Assembly: GCA_023424995.1 (NCBI GenBank)
Contig: JAFADH010000241.1
Location: forward strand, 1-35,289
Reading direction: 5' to 3'
Length of the DNA: 35,289 nucleotides
Origin: Bacillota bacterium
GTDB lineage: Bacteria; Bacillota; Clostridia; Lachnospirales; Lachnospiraceae
Shown in pieces: positions 1 to 7,641 of this stretch. The stretch's first letter is position 1. Each line of letters begins with the position of its first letter. The notes below the pieces were generated by a model. It made no database searches. It saw nothing but the letters and a program-made list of their open reading frames with translations, and was not told where the DNA came from. The position numbers and the translations under genes are program-made.

Positions 1-18
1 TGATATTCATCAATAGAA

Positions 19-1416
19 TTACTCCTCGGATACCTCACGCTCGGCAATATGCACGGCACTGTAAAGGGATTCCTCATGTCTTGCATTCAGATGCCTCATT
101 TCCCGGATAACGAATATTCCCGTTATAACCGATGCCAGGAGATCTGCCAGAGGTCCTGCTGACAAGACACCGTCCAGGCCAAAGAACCGGGGTAATATAA
201 GCAGTGCCGGAATTAAGATCAGTACCTGTCTTGACAATCCCAGAAGCGCAGAGTACATGGGCTTGCCAATTGCCTGAAAATAATTCGACGATACAATCTG
301 AAACCCTATGATGGGCAGGAATATCAAAAATCTCCTGATAGCAAAGGTACTGAAGGATATCAGCTCCGTATCATCCTTATTAAACAGATATACCAGCTGC
401 TGAGGGAATACCCTGGTTATGCACCATCCTGCTATAACGATAATGGTTGCGAAGATAACTGCCAAACGGTAGGCTTCCTTCACTCTGTCATACTTCCCGG
501 CTCCGTAATTATAACCGATAATCGGCTGAACACCCTGATTGATTCCAAAGATGGGCATAATCATTAAAGTTATGACACTGTTTACAATTCCCATACCCGA
601 GATGGCTATATCACCGCCATAGAAACCCAGGCTTTTATTCAGGATAAAATTCAGTACGCTTGCTGCGATCTGCATGGCAAAGGGAGCCAGTCCCAAGGTA
701 ATGATTTGAAAACCGTATGACATTTTTAATTTCAGGTTTTTCATCCTTAGCTTTAATAAGCTCTTACCCCGAAGAAAATAAATCATTACCCATATGGCCG
801 AAACCGCCTGGGATAAGATGGTGGCAAAGGCTGCTCCTCTCATCCCCCATGGTATAATAAAGATAAATATGGGATCTAATACCGTATTGATCGCAGCACC
901 GATCAGCATGGTAAACATGGCTATCTTGGGATTTCCTTCAGAACGGATGAAATTGTTCATACCCATACCAACGGATTGGAATACGCCTCCGATCAGAATA
1001 ATCTCCATGTATTCCTTGGCATAAGGTAATATCTGTTCGCTGGCCCCGATGAGCTTCAGCAAAGGTTCCAGGAATATAAGTCCCAGCACGGACAGGATGA
1101 GGGAGCTTACAACCAATAATACAAATGCATTACCAAATATAACCTCTGCTTCTTCCTTTTTATTCTGGCCTAACCGTATGGCCACCAGGGAGTTGGCGCC
1201 GATACCGATCAGCATCGAGAATGCCATCATGATCAACATGATCGGAAAGGCTATGGCAGTACCTCCAATTCCCAATGAACCGACTCCCTGCCCGATAAAG
1301 ATACGGTCCACCACATTATATAACGCATTTACCAGCATACCTACGATTGCCGGTATTGAAAACTTGAATAACAAATTAATAACCTTTAATTCGCCTAATT
1401 GCTTGGATCTGTCCAT
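19..1416 (-). CDS. MATE family multidrug efflux transporter
   Basis: A polytopic membrane protein of about 465 residues with roughly twelve hydrophobic segments in two similar halves. The N-terminal pattern (FSIPAIVGMLVNALYNVVDR followed by IFIGQGVG) is typical of MATE exporters of the MepA/NorM type, which expel cationic drugs or metabolites in exchange for Na+ or H+. I chose the start at 1416 (MDRSKQLGEL) because AAAAGGGG lies just upstream; in-frame ATGs at 1440 and 1464 have no ribosome binding site. It appears monocistronic: a promoter and a terminator-like hairpin precede it and lysS, the next upstream gene on this strand, is over 400 bp away. The substrate cannot be read from the sequence. 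The family call is secure. Confidence 0.93.
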   Translation of the reverse strand: MDRSKQLGELKVINLLFKFSIPAIVGMLVNALYNVVDRIFIGQGVGSLGIGGTAIAFPIMLIMMAFSMLIGIGANSLVAIRLGQNKKEEAEVIFGNAFVLLVVSSLILSVLGLIFLEPLLKLIGASEQILPYAKEYMEIILIGGVFQSVGMGMNNFIRSEGNPKIAMFTMLIGAAINTVLDPIFIFIIPWGMRGAAFATILSQAVSAIWVMIYFLRGKSLLKLRMKNLKLKMSYGFQIITLGLAPFAMQIAASVLNFILNKSLGFYGGDIAISGMGIVNSVITLMIMPIFGINQGVQPIIGYNYGAGKYDRVKEAYRLAVIFATIIVIAGWCITRVFPQQLVYLFNKDDTELISFSTFAIRRFLIFLPIIGFQIVSSNYFQAIGKPMYSALLGLSRQVLILIPALLILPRFFGLDGVLSAGPLADLLASVITGIFVIREMRHLNARHEESLYSAVHIAEREVSEE

Positions 1417-1462
1417 CGTACCCCTTTTCCTGCTTTCCATTATATTCGTTATACAATGAGTC

Positions 1463-1511
1463 AAAAAAATGCCTCCCCATGAGACATCACATAAGTGATT
1501 GGTATGGGGAG
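1463..1511 (-). terminator. Intrinsic-terminator-like hairpin in the MATE leader (possible attenuator)
   Basis: Arms CTCCCCAT and ATGGGGAG (1504-1511 and 1473-1480) enclose an inner dyad ATCAC-TTAT-GTGAT, and on the minus strand a run of seven T follows (1469-1463). It lies between the promoter and the MATE start, so it would stop most transcripts unless prevented. No known riboswitch was recognised in the short stretch before it. It could instead end a transcript arriving from upstream. Confidence 0.6.
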
Positions 1512-1524
1512 TTCATCTATAAAC

Positions 1525-1553
1525 ATACTACAATATTTACAATTGAATGTCAA
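1525..1553 (-). promoter_or_regulatory. Sigma-A-type promoter for the MATE gene
   Basis: Read on the minus strand: -35 TTGACA (1553-1548), a 17-bp spacer, -10 TAGTAT (1530-1525). Transcription would start near 1517 and run through the hairpin at 1463-1511 before the coding start at 1416. A second, poorer candidate lies downstream of the hairpin (TATAAT near 1440-1445, with TTGACT only 14 bp upstream), which could give a short leader without the hairpin. Confidence 0.7.
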
Positions 1554-1768
1554 ATATAAAGTCTGTGGAACATGGGTTTGTTAAATGTATTTTTTATCAA
1601 TGATTTCAAAGATCAGTATGGTACGCCTGTAAATTAATTTCTTTTAATAATTCATTGCTGAAGCACCATACTGTGAATATCATTCCGTCATAAGCATCCC
1701 GAAACCAGTAATCCATAAAATAAACCACATGGTACAGCTTATTTAACCGGATTAAGCAGTTGAATAGC

Positions 1769-1825
1769 GACACGCACTTAGGGCAGGCACTTGCAGATAT
1801 CTGTTAGTGCCTGCCGCTAAGTGTC
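1769..1825. repeat. 57-bp near-perfect palindrome downstream of lysS
   Basis: Begins GACAC and ends GTGTC. The inner arms GGCAGGCACT (1782-1791) and AGTGCCTGCC (1806-1815) pair perfectly around a centre that is itself palindromic (CAGATATCTG). Neither strand has a T-run after it, so it is not a classic intrinsic terminator, although its place 17 bp beyond the lysS stop suggests transcript 3'-end formation or stabilisation. It could also be a small mobile or REP-like element. Confidence 0.6.
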
Positions 1826-1841
1826 AAATCACATAATATTA

Positions 1842-3308
1842 TTAATTTAAGGGTCTCATCAGCGGGAATAATATCATGTTCTTTATATTGTCCTGTCCGG
1901 TAAGCACCTGTAATACCCGGTCAATTCCCATACCCCAGCCGGAGATGGGAGGCATGCCGTATTCCATGGCAGTGATATAGTCATCATCCATAACCATGGC
2001 CTCTTCATCCCCATTTGCCTTAAGCTTTGCCTGCTCCATAAGGCGTTCTCCCTGGATAACCGGATCTACCAGCTCAGAATACGCATTGATGATCTCCGCA
2101 CCATTGATGATCAGCTGGAAGCGGTCTGTAATATCCGGATTATCATCATTGGCTCTTGCCAGAGGCGATAATGAGATGGGATGCTCCACAAGGAAGGTAG
2201 GCGCAATTATTCTTGGTCTGCTCACCTTCTTATAGAGCAGATCTATGAGATTTCCCCTGCCAAGCTTATTAATATCCGTCTCCGAATCCAGCTCAATACC
2301 GGATTCCTTAATCTTCGCCAAAAGCGCCTCCTTATCCCTGCATTCGTTGATATCAATGCCGCAGTCCTTAAGGATCAGATCCCGGAAAGATACCACCGGC
2401 CACTCTCCTGCAAAATCAATGCTTCTTTCGCCTATCTTAAGCCGGGTCCTGCCAAGGACCCTTTCCAGAACATGAGTCAGCATCTGCTGTAGGAATACCA
2501 TGTTATCCCGGTAGTTATAATATGCACAATACCCCTCAAGCATGGTGAAGTCCTGAAGATGTGCCGCATCGATTCCTTCATTGCGGAAGCACCTGGCAAA
2601 TTCAAACACCTTTGTAAAGCCTCCGGCAATGGCTCTCTTTAAATAGGTTTCCGGTGCAATACGCAGGTACACCTCCATATCCAGGGCATTATGATGTGAA
2701 GTGAAGGGACGGGCGGCGGCGCCTGAGGGATGGTCGATCAGTACCGGCGTCTCGATCTCGGTATATCCGTTCTCTTCAAGAAAGCGACGGATTTCCTTCA
2801 TAAACGCAAACTTCAGCAGGAACCGCTCCCTGGTCTCACCATTCATAATCAGGTCCAGATACCTCTGCCTGTGGCAGCTGTCCGCATTCGTAAGTCCATG
2901 GAACTTCTCAGGCAGGGGGCTCAGTGCCTTTCCCAGAAAGGTAAGCTCATGGGCCCGGATTGTCTTCTCTCCGCTGTCGGTAGTAAACACATCTCCGCAC
3001 ACACCGATAAAATCGCCGACATCGAAGCACTTCTTCAATAGTTCATAAGCTTCCTCACCCACAATATCCCTCTTAACCGCCACCTGAATCTTCCCATGAA
3101 TATCTGAGACGGTAATAAATGTTAATTTTCCCATACGGCGCAGTAATGTTATCCTGCCCGCCGTGCGGACATCCTCCGTTCCATCGGGAAGCTCCGCAGC
3201 CCGGGCGATCTCATGGGTTTTAACATACCGCTCCGGATACGGGTTTGTATGTTCCCTCACATAATTCATTCTGTTGCTTCTTGCCTCTTCCATACTGGTC
3301 CCGCTCAT
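1842..3308 (-). CDS. lysS: Lysine--tRNA ligase (class II), variant motif 2
   Basis: A 488-residue class II lysyl-tRNA synthetase, which charges tRNA-Lys in the cytoplasm. It has the N-terminal OB fold (about 45-150: the GRITLLRRMGK region through FIGVCGDVF), class II motif 2 (FRNEG near residue 242) and motif 3 (GWGMGIDRVLQVLTG near 457-471). The start is supported by AAGGAGGA seven bases upstream. One oddity: the normally conserved TRHNPEFT stretch after FRNEG reads AAHLQDFT, losing an arginine that lies in the ATP/motif 2 loop of standard LysRS. This suggests a second, specialised LysRS or a drug-tolerant form rather than the main housekeeping copy. Its T-box leader supports control by uncharged tRNA-Lys. 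Confidence 0.9.
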   Translation of the reverse strand: MSGTSMEEARSNRMNYVREHTNPYPERYVKTHEIARAAELPDGTEDVRTAGRITLLRRMGKLTFITVSDIHGKIQVAVKRDIVGEEAYELLKKCFDVGDFIGVCGDVFTTDSGEKTIRAHELTFLGKALSPLPEKFHGLTNADSCHRQRYLDLIMNGETRERFLLKFAFMKEIRRFLEENGYTEIETPVLIDHPSGAAARPFTSHHNALDMEVYLRIAPETYLKRAIAGGFTKVFEFARCFRNEGIDAAHLQDFTMLEGYCAYYNYRDNMVFLQQMLTHVLERVLGRTRLKIGERSIDFAGEWPVVSFRDLILKDCGIDINECRDKEALLAKIKESGIELDSETDINKLGRGNLIDLLYKKVSRPRIIAPTFLVEHPISLSPLARANDDNPDITDRFQLIINGAEIINAYSELVDPVIQGERLMEQAKLKANGDEEAMVMDDDYITAMEYGMPPISGWGMGIDRVLQVLTGQDNIKNMILFPLMRPLN

Positions 3309-3330
3309 ATAAATCCTCCTTCATCTGTCC

Positions 3331-3371
3331 GGAAATACCCGGAAGATGTTTTAATCCGTTCCGGTATTTCC
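3331..3371 (-). other. Stem-loop in the lysS 5' UTR
   Basis: Arms GGAAATACCGGAA and TTCCGGGTATTTCC (minus strand) pair with a single bulge. The hairpin ends about 10 nt before the lysS Shine-Dalgarno sequence and lies downstream of the T-box terminator. No T-run follows, so it is more likely to stabilise the 5' end of the processed mRNA than to terminate. Confidence 0.5.
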
Positions 3372-3453
3372 ATTGTTTTTGTCTCACAGGTCATTGTCTT
3401 CCTGTTAAACCACAAAAGCTACGGCCAAAGAGCGGGGATATATATGAAGATAC

Positions 3454-3770
3454 AAAAAATCCCGCCCTTCAAAAAGGACGGGATGCAATCCCGTGTTACC
3501 ACCTTTATTCATCCATGCCTCACGGCACAGACCTCAACAAGTACGGATTATCATATACCTGCTGCCATTCCGGATACAAGTACGGATAATAATCGATACT
3601 CTTGCACGATAATGGGTGCTCCCATCGCAGCCTCAGCTGATAAGCAGTCGGTACGCAGCTCCGAGTCTTTATTCAATACCTTTCGCCGTATCTCCTTCCA
3701 CCAACCGAGACTCTCTGTGACGCGTACTGGCATTTACTTTCTCTCTTCATAGCCTTTATTATTCTTATGT
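3454..3770 (-). promoter_or_regulatory. T-box riboswitch leader of lysS (probable AAA specifier)
   Basis: The T-box sequence AAAGGTGGTAACACGG lies at 3506-3491 on the minus strand; its UGGU would pair with an ACCA tRNA end. It is followed by an intrinsic terminator (arms ATCCCGTCCTT and AAGGGCGGGAT, 3484-3460, then six T). Upstream, stem I shows the usual AGAGAG, GGTTGGTG and CTCGGAGCTGC blocks. Aligning these to the usual stem I layout places the specifier codon at 3670-3668, reading AAA (Lys), which fits the downstream gene. Uncharged tRNA-Lys should stabilise the antiterminator and turn lysS on. The specifier assignment is by eye. Confidence 0.88.
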
Positions 3771-3862
3771 GACCTTATACTATCACAGATTAATTACCGT
3801 TTCAAGCACTAATCTCTGATTGGTAGTATAAAGATTTCTGGCCGATCTTAAGGGTCTTTTGC

Positions 3863-3891
3863 TTGTATTAGAAAATTCCGTATGTTATAAT
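3863..3891 (+). promoter_or_regulatory. Promoter of the vestigial response regulator
   Basis: -35 TTGTAT (3863-3868), exact 17-bp spacer, -10 TATAAT (3886-3891). A GAGG ribosome binding site and ATG follow at 3920. The promoter therefore seems intact although the gene behind it is cut short. Confidence 0.6.
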
Positions 3892-3919
3892 TCCCAATAA
3901 TGTAAATACGAGGCGAAGC

Positions 3920-4066
3920 ATGAAAGATAAAATTCTGGTAATTGAAGACGATGCGGATATCAACAGGCTGCTATGCAGATATTTGGAAGAGGAAGGCTAT
4001 CAGGCGGTTGCGGCCTACTCGGGTACCGAAAGACGGCTGCTGCTGAAACTGGAGCATTATTATTAA
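3920..4066 (+). pseudogene. Response regulator receiver domain, N-terminal remnant
   Basis: Forty-eight codons encode the first third of a CheY-like receiver domain: KILVIEDDADINRLL, with the acidic pair of the phosphorylation pocket, then LEEEGYQAVAAYSG. The frame ends at LEHYY-stop, before the phosphoacceptor aspartate that normally follows a few residues later (HYDLILLDLMLP in the family). Nothing recognisable as the rest of the receiver, a DNA-binding domain or a sensor kinase follows. The promoter and ribosome binding site are intact, so a 3' deletion is the simplest explanation. It is on the opposite strand to its neighbours. Confidence 0.75.
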
Positions 4067-4152
4067 GTACTTATTAAAAACCGGTCTTTATAATAGCTGT
4101 TCATAATCGAGATCCGGTTTCCAAGCCGTATGCAGAATTCCATATAGTTGTT

Positions 4153-4181
4153 AAAAAAATACCGGTTTGTGCCGGTATTTT
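4153..4181 (-). terminator. Terminator of the glycan utilisation operon
   Basis: Arms AAAATACCGG and CCGGTATTTT flank a CACAAA loop, and seven T follow on the minus strand. It sits 28 bp beyond the stop codon of the 4209-6005 gene. It is symmetrical enough to act on both strands and may also stop transcription from the response regulator promoter. Confidence 0.85.
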
Positions 4182-4208
4182 AACATGACACTGCCAAACT
4201 GCTTACCG

Positions 4209-6005
4209 TCAGCGTGCTTCATTCGCTTTGATCCTTACCCGGAATTCCTTACCCTGTATGACGTCCAGGTAAAACGGCACCGCTTCAAATCCGCTTACCG
4301 GATTAAAGATACGGGGAACATCATTCTCTTTCTTTATCTCCCTGTCTAACGGCATCTTTTTAGCGAAACCGTCCCTTATCTTTAATTCTCTGTCCGCTTC
4401 CAGAAGAAGGCTCCCTCTCATCGTCCGGATATGATAGCAGTTATTATATCCCCGTATAATATCATTACCGCTCGGTGATATGACGGGAATATGGAACCGT
4501 GCCTGCTCCGCGTCTGTATAACCGTGAATAATGATCTCAGTATCGTCCATGATATATTGCAGCTTAAAGTGTTTTTCTCCCCTCTGCCCTGCATCCGTCA
4601 ATTTTCCTTCCGCAAGGTAGCTTATGGTATCTCCGTCCTGATACTTAACCAAAGCAGCCTTATCGTTAATATTACGATAAACGGTCCCCTCACGGTACAT
4701 CTCGATTCGCGGGGTCAGACAGATATCCTTCGTATGCTGCGGTAATTGCATATTGTTAGGCTCCACCAGATAATATCTGCCCATGGTTGCGGCCAGTACA
4801 GGACCGCAGGCTTTATTCCACAGCATAGTGATTGCTCCGCCTGTTGCATGACCTTCCTCACTGTATTCAAAATCATAATCAGAAACCGTCATTCTCCAGT
4901 CTCCCCTGGCAGCCAGGCTGACATGGACCGAAGGAAAATAAGTGATTCCCTCAGCGGTTTCTCTGGGCAGTGTCATACCGGGCTTTGGTTCTATTCCATG
5001 CTCCAGCATAATTGCCAATGCTTTTGCATGGCAAAAGGTATGATGCACACAGGGCGGTTCCTCTGCCGTATGGAACATGGGGCCACCATGCAGCAGACCG
5101 TCATGGGTGCATTGCTTCAGTAATAAGGTATTACGGTATACCGCTTCCCCGAACAAAGGGTTCTTACCAGCAAGGAGACCGTAGCCCGCCTGACAGCCGT
5201 CCGAGGTGCGGCTTCCCCAATAGCTCCATTTATTATTGCGTGTACCCCAGCTGTTATCCCAGGCACCGTCGGGAAGCATGAAGGCCAGATGTGCCTCCAT
5301 GGATTTCATGACTGCTCCAAGAACCTCCTGATCCTCCAGATACAGAGCGCAGGTAACCAGCCCCGGCAGGGATTCCTCCACATTATAGCCTAAGTCCACC
5401 GGTCTGCAGCCTTTCTCCGTTATACCGTCCCGGGGTTTCCCTTCTCCGTACAGAAGTCCTTCCTCCGTAAAATGCTTTAAGGCCTCCTGTGCCAGTTCTC
5501 CGGCCTTCTGAGCATAGATCTCCCGGTGCAGTACTTTATAGGCTATAGCCATGGCTGCCCCACAGGTTACCGGATAATTGACATTGCCTCCGATACTCTC
5601 AATATTCTCACACAGGTAATCTGCTGATATCTGAAACCGTTTCAGCCATATGCTTTTTGTGTGAGGATCCAGCAGGTCACCATGATACAGAAGTGCTTCT
5701 CCAAGCTGGATAGCGGCAAAGACCGTTATGCCCTTCCACTCACTGTTAGTATCATTAATATAGCTTCCGTCCGGACGGGTCATGTTCTCCGTCCATTGAA
5801 AGAGTAATTTGGCCGCCTCCAGATATTTATCCTCCCCGGTTTTTGCCGCCATATACATCATGGGATAGATGGCATCCCCGCAGCGCCCGTGTATTCTGGC
5901 GCAGGAGGGACACATAATACCGCCATGGATCTCTTTTCTCTTTATATCTTTTACCTGAAGTTCAAGTAAAGCATCACACCATTCCTTTAATAATTCAAAA
6001 TACAT
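4209..6005 (-). CDS. Putative (alpha/alpha) toroid glycan-active enzyme, family not recognised
   Basis: A cytoplasmic-looking protein of 598 residues with no signal peptide. The first 350 residues or so read as a helical toroid (repeated amphipathic helices, GDAIYPMMYMA, GNVNYPVTCGAAMA, DLGYNVEESLPG, a histidine cluster PPCVHHTFCHAKALA). The C-terminal part looks beta-rich, a layout shared with heparinase-type lyases and several glycoside hydrolases. It directly follows the GH88 gene and ends at the operon terminator, so action on the same imported oligosaccharide is inferred. I could not assign a CAZy family. The start is the ATG at 6005 (AGGAG eight bases upstream); an alternative GTG at 6014 overlaps that site. 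Well supported as a gene, weak on function. Confidence 0.8.
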   Translation of the reverse strand: MYFELLKEWCDALLELQVKDIKRKEIHGGIMCPSCARIHGRCGDAIYPMMYMAAKTGEDKYLEAAKLLFQWTENMTRPDGSYINDTNSEWKGITVFAAIQLGEALLYHGDLLDPHTKSIWLKRFQISADYLCENIESIGGNVNYPVTCGAAMAIAYKVLHREIYAQKAGELAQEALKHFTEEGLLYGEGKPRDGITEKGCRPVDLGYNVEESLPGLVTCALYLEDQEVLGAVMKSMEAHLAFMLPDGAWDNSWGTRNNKWSYWGSRTSDGCQAGYGLLAGKNPLFGEAVYRNTLLLKQCTHDGLLHGGPMFHTAEEPPCVHHTFCHAKALAIMLEHGIEPKPGMTLPRETAEGITYFPSVHVSLAARGDWRMTVSDYDFEYSEEGHATGGAITMLWNKACGPVLAATMGRYYLVEPNNMQLPQHTKDICLTPRIEMYREGTVYRNINDKAALVKYQDGDTISYLAEGKLTDAGQRGEKHFKLQYIMDDTEIIIHGYTDAEQARFHIPVISPSGNDIIRGYNNCYHIRTMRGSLLLEADRELKIRDGFAKKMPLDREIKKENDVPRIFNPVSGFEAVPFYLDVIQGKEFRVRIKANEAR

Positions 6006-6204
6006 AATCCTCACTCCTGTTTATCCCTGTTATGGTCATGAGACTGATATCTGAGACGGCTGTAATCCATCGCTCATTACATAATGTTATATGGCAGCTT
6101 CTATAATTGATATAATCCCGGGCAGATTTTGCACCTCTGTTTCTAAAAATATCAGCCCTGTCCGTATCCTCCTATAAAAAGCTGTGTCCTTTCGTGTACT
6201 TATC

Positions 6205-7296
6205 TTACCAATAAGCTTTTGAATTTGTGAATATCCTTACGAGCGCTTCAAAATAAAAATAATCGCCCCATATAACACATTCTCCGGCTCCGTTATTACG
6301 GTGATATACCCCTTCTCTTAAGAAACCGTTGGATTCCCCAAGGTCCTTCGTGCTGTAATTATCATAAAGGGATTCCATAATACGGTATACTGTATCCAGA
6401 TAAGCCTTCTCCTCCTCCCCGGCATATTGGCACAGCTCCAATAATCCGCAGCAGAAGATGGCGGCTGCAGAGGTATCCCTGATATCCGGATTATCATCGG
6501 TAAATGTGAAATCCCAATAGGGAACATAATCCCCGGGCAGATTATGAAGGAATACTTCCGCTGTTTTCTGTGCGGTCCGCAGGAATTCTTTCTCCTTCGT
6601 ATAACGATAGGATAACGCAAAGCCATAGACTGCCCATGCCTGACCTCTTGCCCAGGTAGACTCATCCGCATAGCCCTGATGGGTCTTCCCGCATACTGCC
6701 TCCCCGGTCTCCGGTCTCATAAGATAGGTATGGTAGGAGGAATAGTCCTCTCTGATCAGGTACTTTGCTGTTGTTTTTGCATGATTGACGGCGATTTCAT
6801 AATTCTTCCCTTGACCGCTCCAGTAGAGCAGGGGAAGATTCAGCATGGTATCAATGATGATCTTAACATCGGGATAGGTGATGCCCATCTCTCCCCAGGC
6901 TTGAATATAATACCCTTTTTCATTATACCGTTCAGCCAGTACGTCCGCAGCCTTAAGAGCCAGTCCCCGTGCCCGTTCATTTCCTGTCAGCTTATAATCA
7001 GCCACACAGGACAATGTATACAGAAAACCAAGATCATGGCTTATATGCCTTCGATTCACCAGTCTGCTCTCAAAACTGTCCAGATAGCCTTCGGAATGTG
7101 CCAGATATTTTTTATCTCCGGTAATTTCATATGCAAGAAAGCAGATTCCCGGGAAAAAGGAAGCCGTCCATAAGGTGTTCTCCTCTCCGGTATAGATATT
7201 ACCGTTACTGACATGTGGATATCGGTCCGTAAATTCATCCAGACCTGCTTCAAGCTTGGATAATATGTGCTGCAATGCTTCTTCCTTCCCGTTCAT
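6205..7296 (-). CDS. Unsaturated glucuronyl hydrolase, GH88
   Basis: A 363-residue protein of the GH88 family. These enzymes hydrate the double bond of the 4,5-unsaturated uronic acid left by polysaccharide lyases, so that it is released from the oligosaccharide. Two aspartates fall at residues 88 (HDLGFLYTLS) and 149 (IIIDTMLNLPLLYW), matching the catalytic pair of the characterised Bacillus enzyme; WARGQAWAVYGFALSY points to GH88 rather than GH105. No signal peptide, so cytoplasmic. The start at 7296 has a strong AAAGGAGG; the frame stays open into the upstream repeats to 7362, with a second possible start there. It lies downstream of the transporter genes and 199 bp before the next enzyme gene. 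Confidence 0.92.
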   Translation of the reverse strand: MNGKEEALQHILSKLEAGLDEFTDRYPHVSNGNIYTGEENTLWTASFFPGICFLAYEITGDKKYLAHSEGYLDSFESRLVNRRHISHDLGFLYTLSCVADYKLTGNERARGLALKAADVLAERYNEKGYYIQAWGEMGITYPDVKIIIDTMLNLPLLYWSGQGKNYEIAVNHAKTTAKYLIREDYSSYHTYLMRPETGEAVCGKTHQGYADESTWARGQAWAVYGFALSYRYTKEKEFLRTAQKTAEVFLHNLPGDYVPYWDFTFTDDNPDIRDTSAAAIFCCGLLELCQYAGEEEKAYLDTVYRIMESLYDNYSTKDLGESNGFLREGVYHRNNGAGECVIWGDYFYFEALVRIFTNSKAYW

Positions 7297-7318
7297 ATTA
7301 CTTTGACCTCCTTTTTCA

Positions 7319-7522
7319 TATAACTTCATCCTCCTTAATGCTCCATCCTCTTTATGCTTCATCCTCCTTAATGCTCCATCCTCCTTTATACTTCATCCTC
7401 CTTTATACTTCATCCTCCTTTATTCTTCATTTCCCTTCATTCTTCATTTCCCTTCATTCTTCATTCTCCTTCATTCTTCATTTTCCTTCATACTTCCTTT
7501 TCCTTCATACTTCCTTTTGTCT
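7319..7522 (-). repeat. Twelve tandem 17-bp repeats resembling ribosome binding site plus ATG
   Basis: On the minus strand the unit is about AAGGAGGATGAAGNATA, twelve contiguous 17-bp copies. The copies nearest GH88 keep AAGGAGG and ATG; those toward the permease are degraded (for example AAGGAAAAGGAAGTATG). Because 17 is not a multiple of three, successive ATGs fall in rotating frames. One, at 7362, reads in frame into GH88. The array sits between the permease genes and the GH88 ribosome binding site. Confidence 0.9.
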
Positions 7523-7563
7523 AGTAAATACACATTTCACAATGTTACCAGTCAGTGCCCAAG

Positions 7564-7613
7564 ACTCGCTAACGGTGACTCGCTACGCCTTACCGTGCGG
7601 GATCTCCCCCCGC
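7564..7613. other. GC-rich structured intergenic element
   Basis: Contains the direct repeat ACTCGCTA at 7564-7571 and 7578-7585, a stem ACGGT/ACCGT (7572-7576 with 7592-7596) and a second stem GCGGG/CCCGC (7597-7601 with 7609-7613). It lies just beyond the permease stop at 7642. Two adjacent hairpins without a clear T-run suggest mRNA 3'-end protection or partial termination between transporter and enzyme genes. Confidence 0.45.
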
Positions 7614-7641
7614 TAAACCAATCGCCCTTTTCTGGACGCGC

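Noticed and set aside
1606..1716. Minus-strand frame of 36 codons (MDYWFRDAYDGMIF...) between the MATE and lysS genes
   Set aside because: No ribosome binding site and no family recognised; the frame is open somewhat further upstream without a start. It may be a remnant but cannot be supported.
3213..3752. Plus-strand frames opposite the lysS leader
   Set aside because: They overlap the T-box leader and the lysS start on the other strand and have no protein character.
7319..7522. CRISPR array
   Set aside because: Units are 17 bp with no spacers.
7275..7616. Plus-strand frame of about 113 codons rich in Leu, Phe, His and Ser
   Set aside because: It is the translation of the 17-bp repeats read on the wrong strand; no ribosome binding site.
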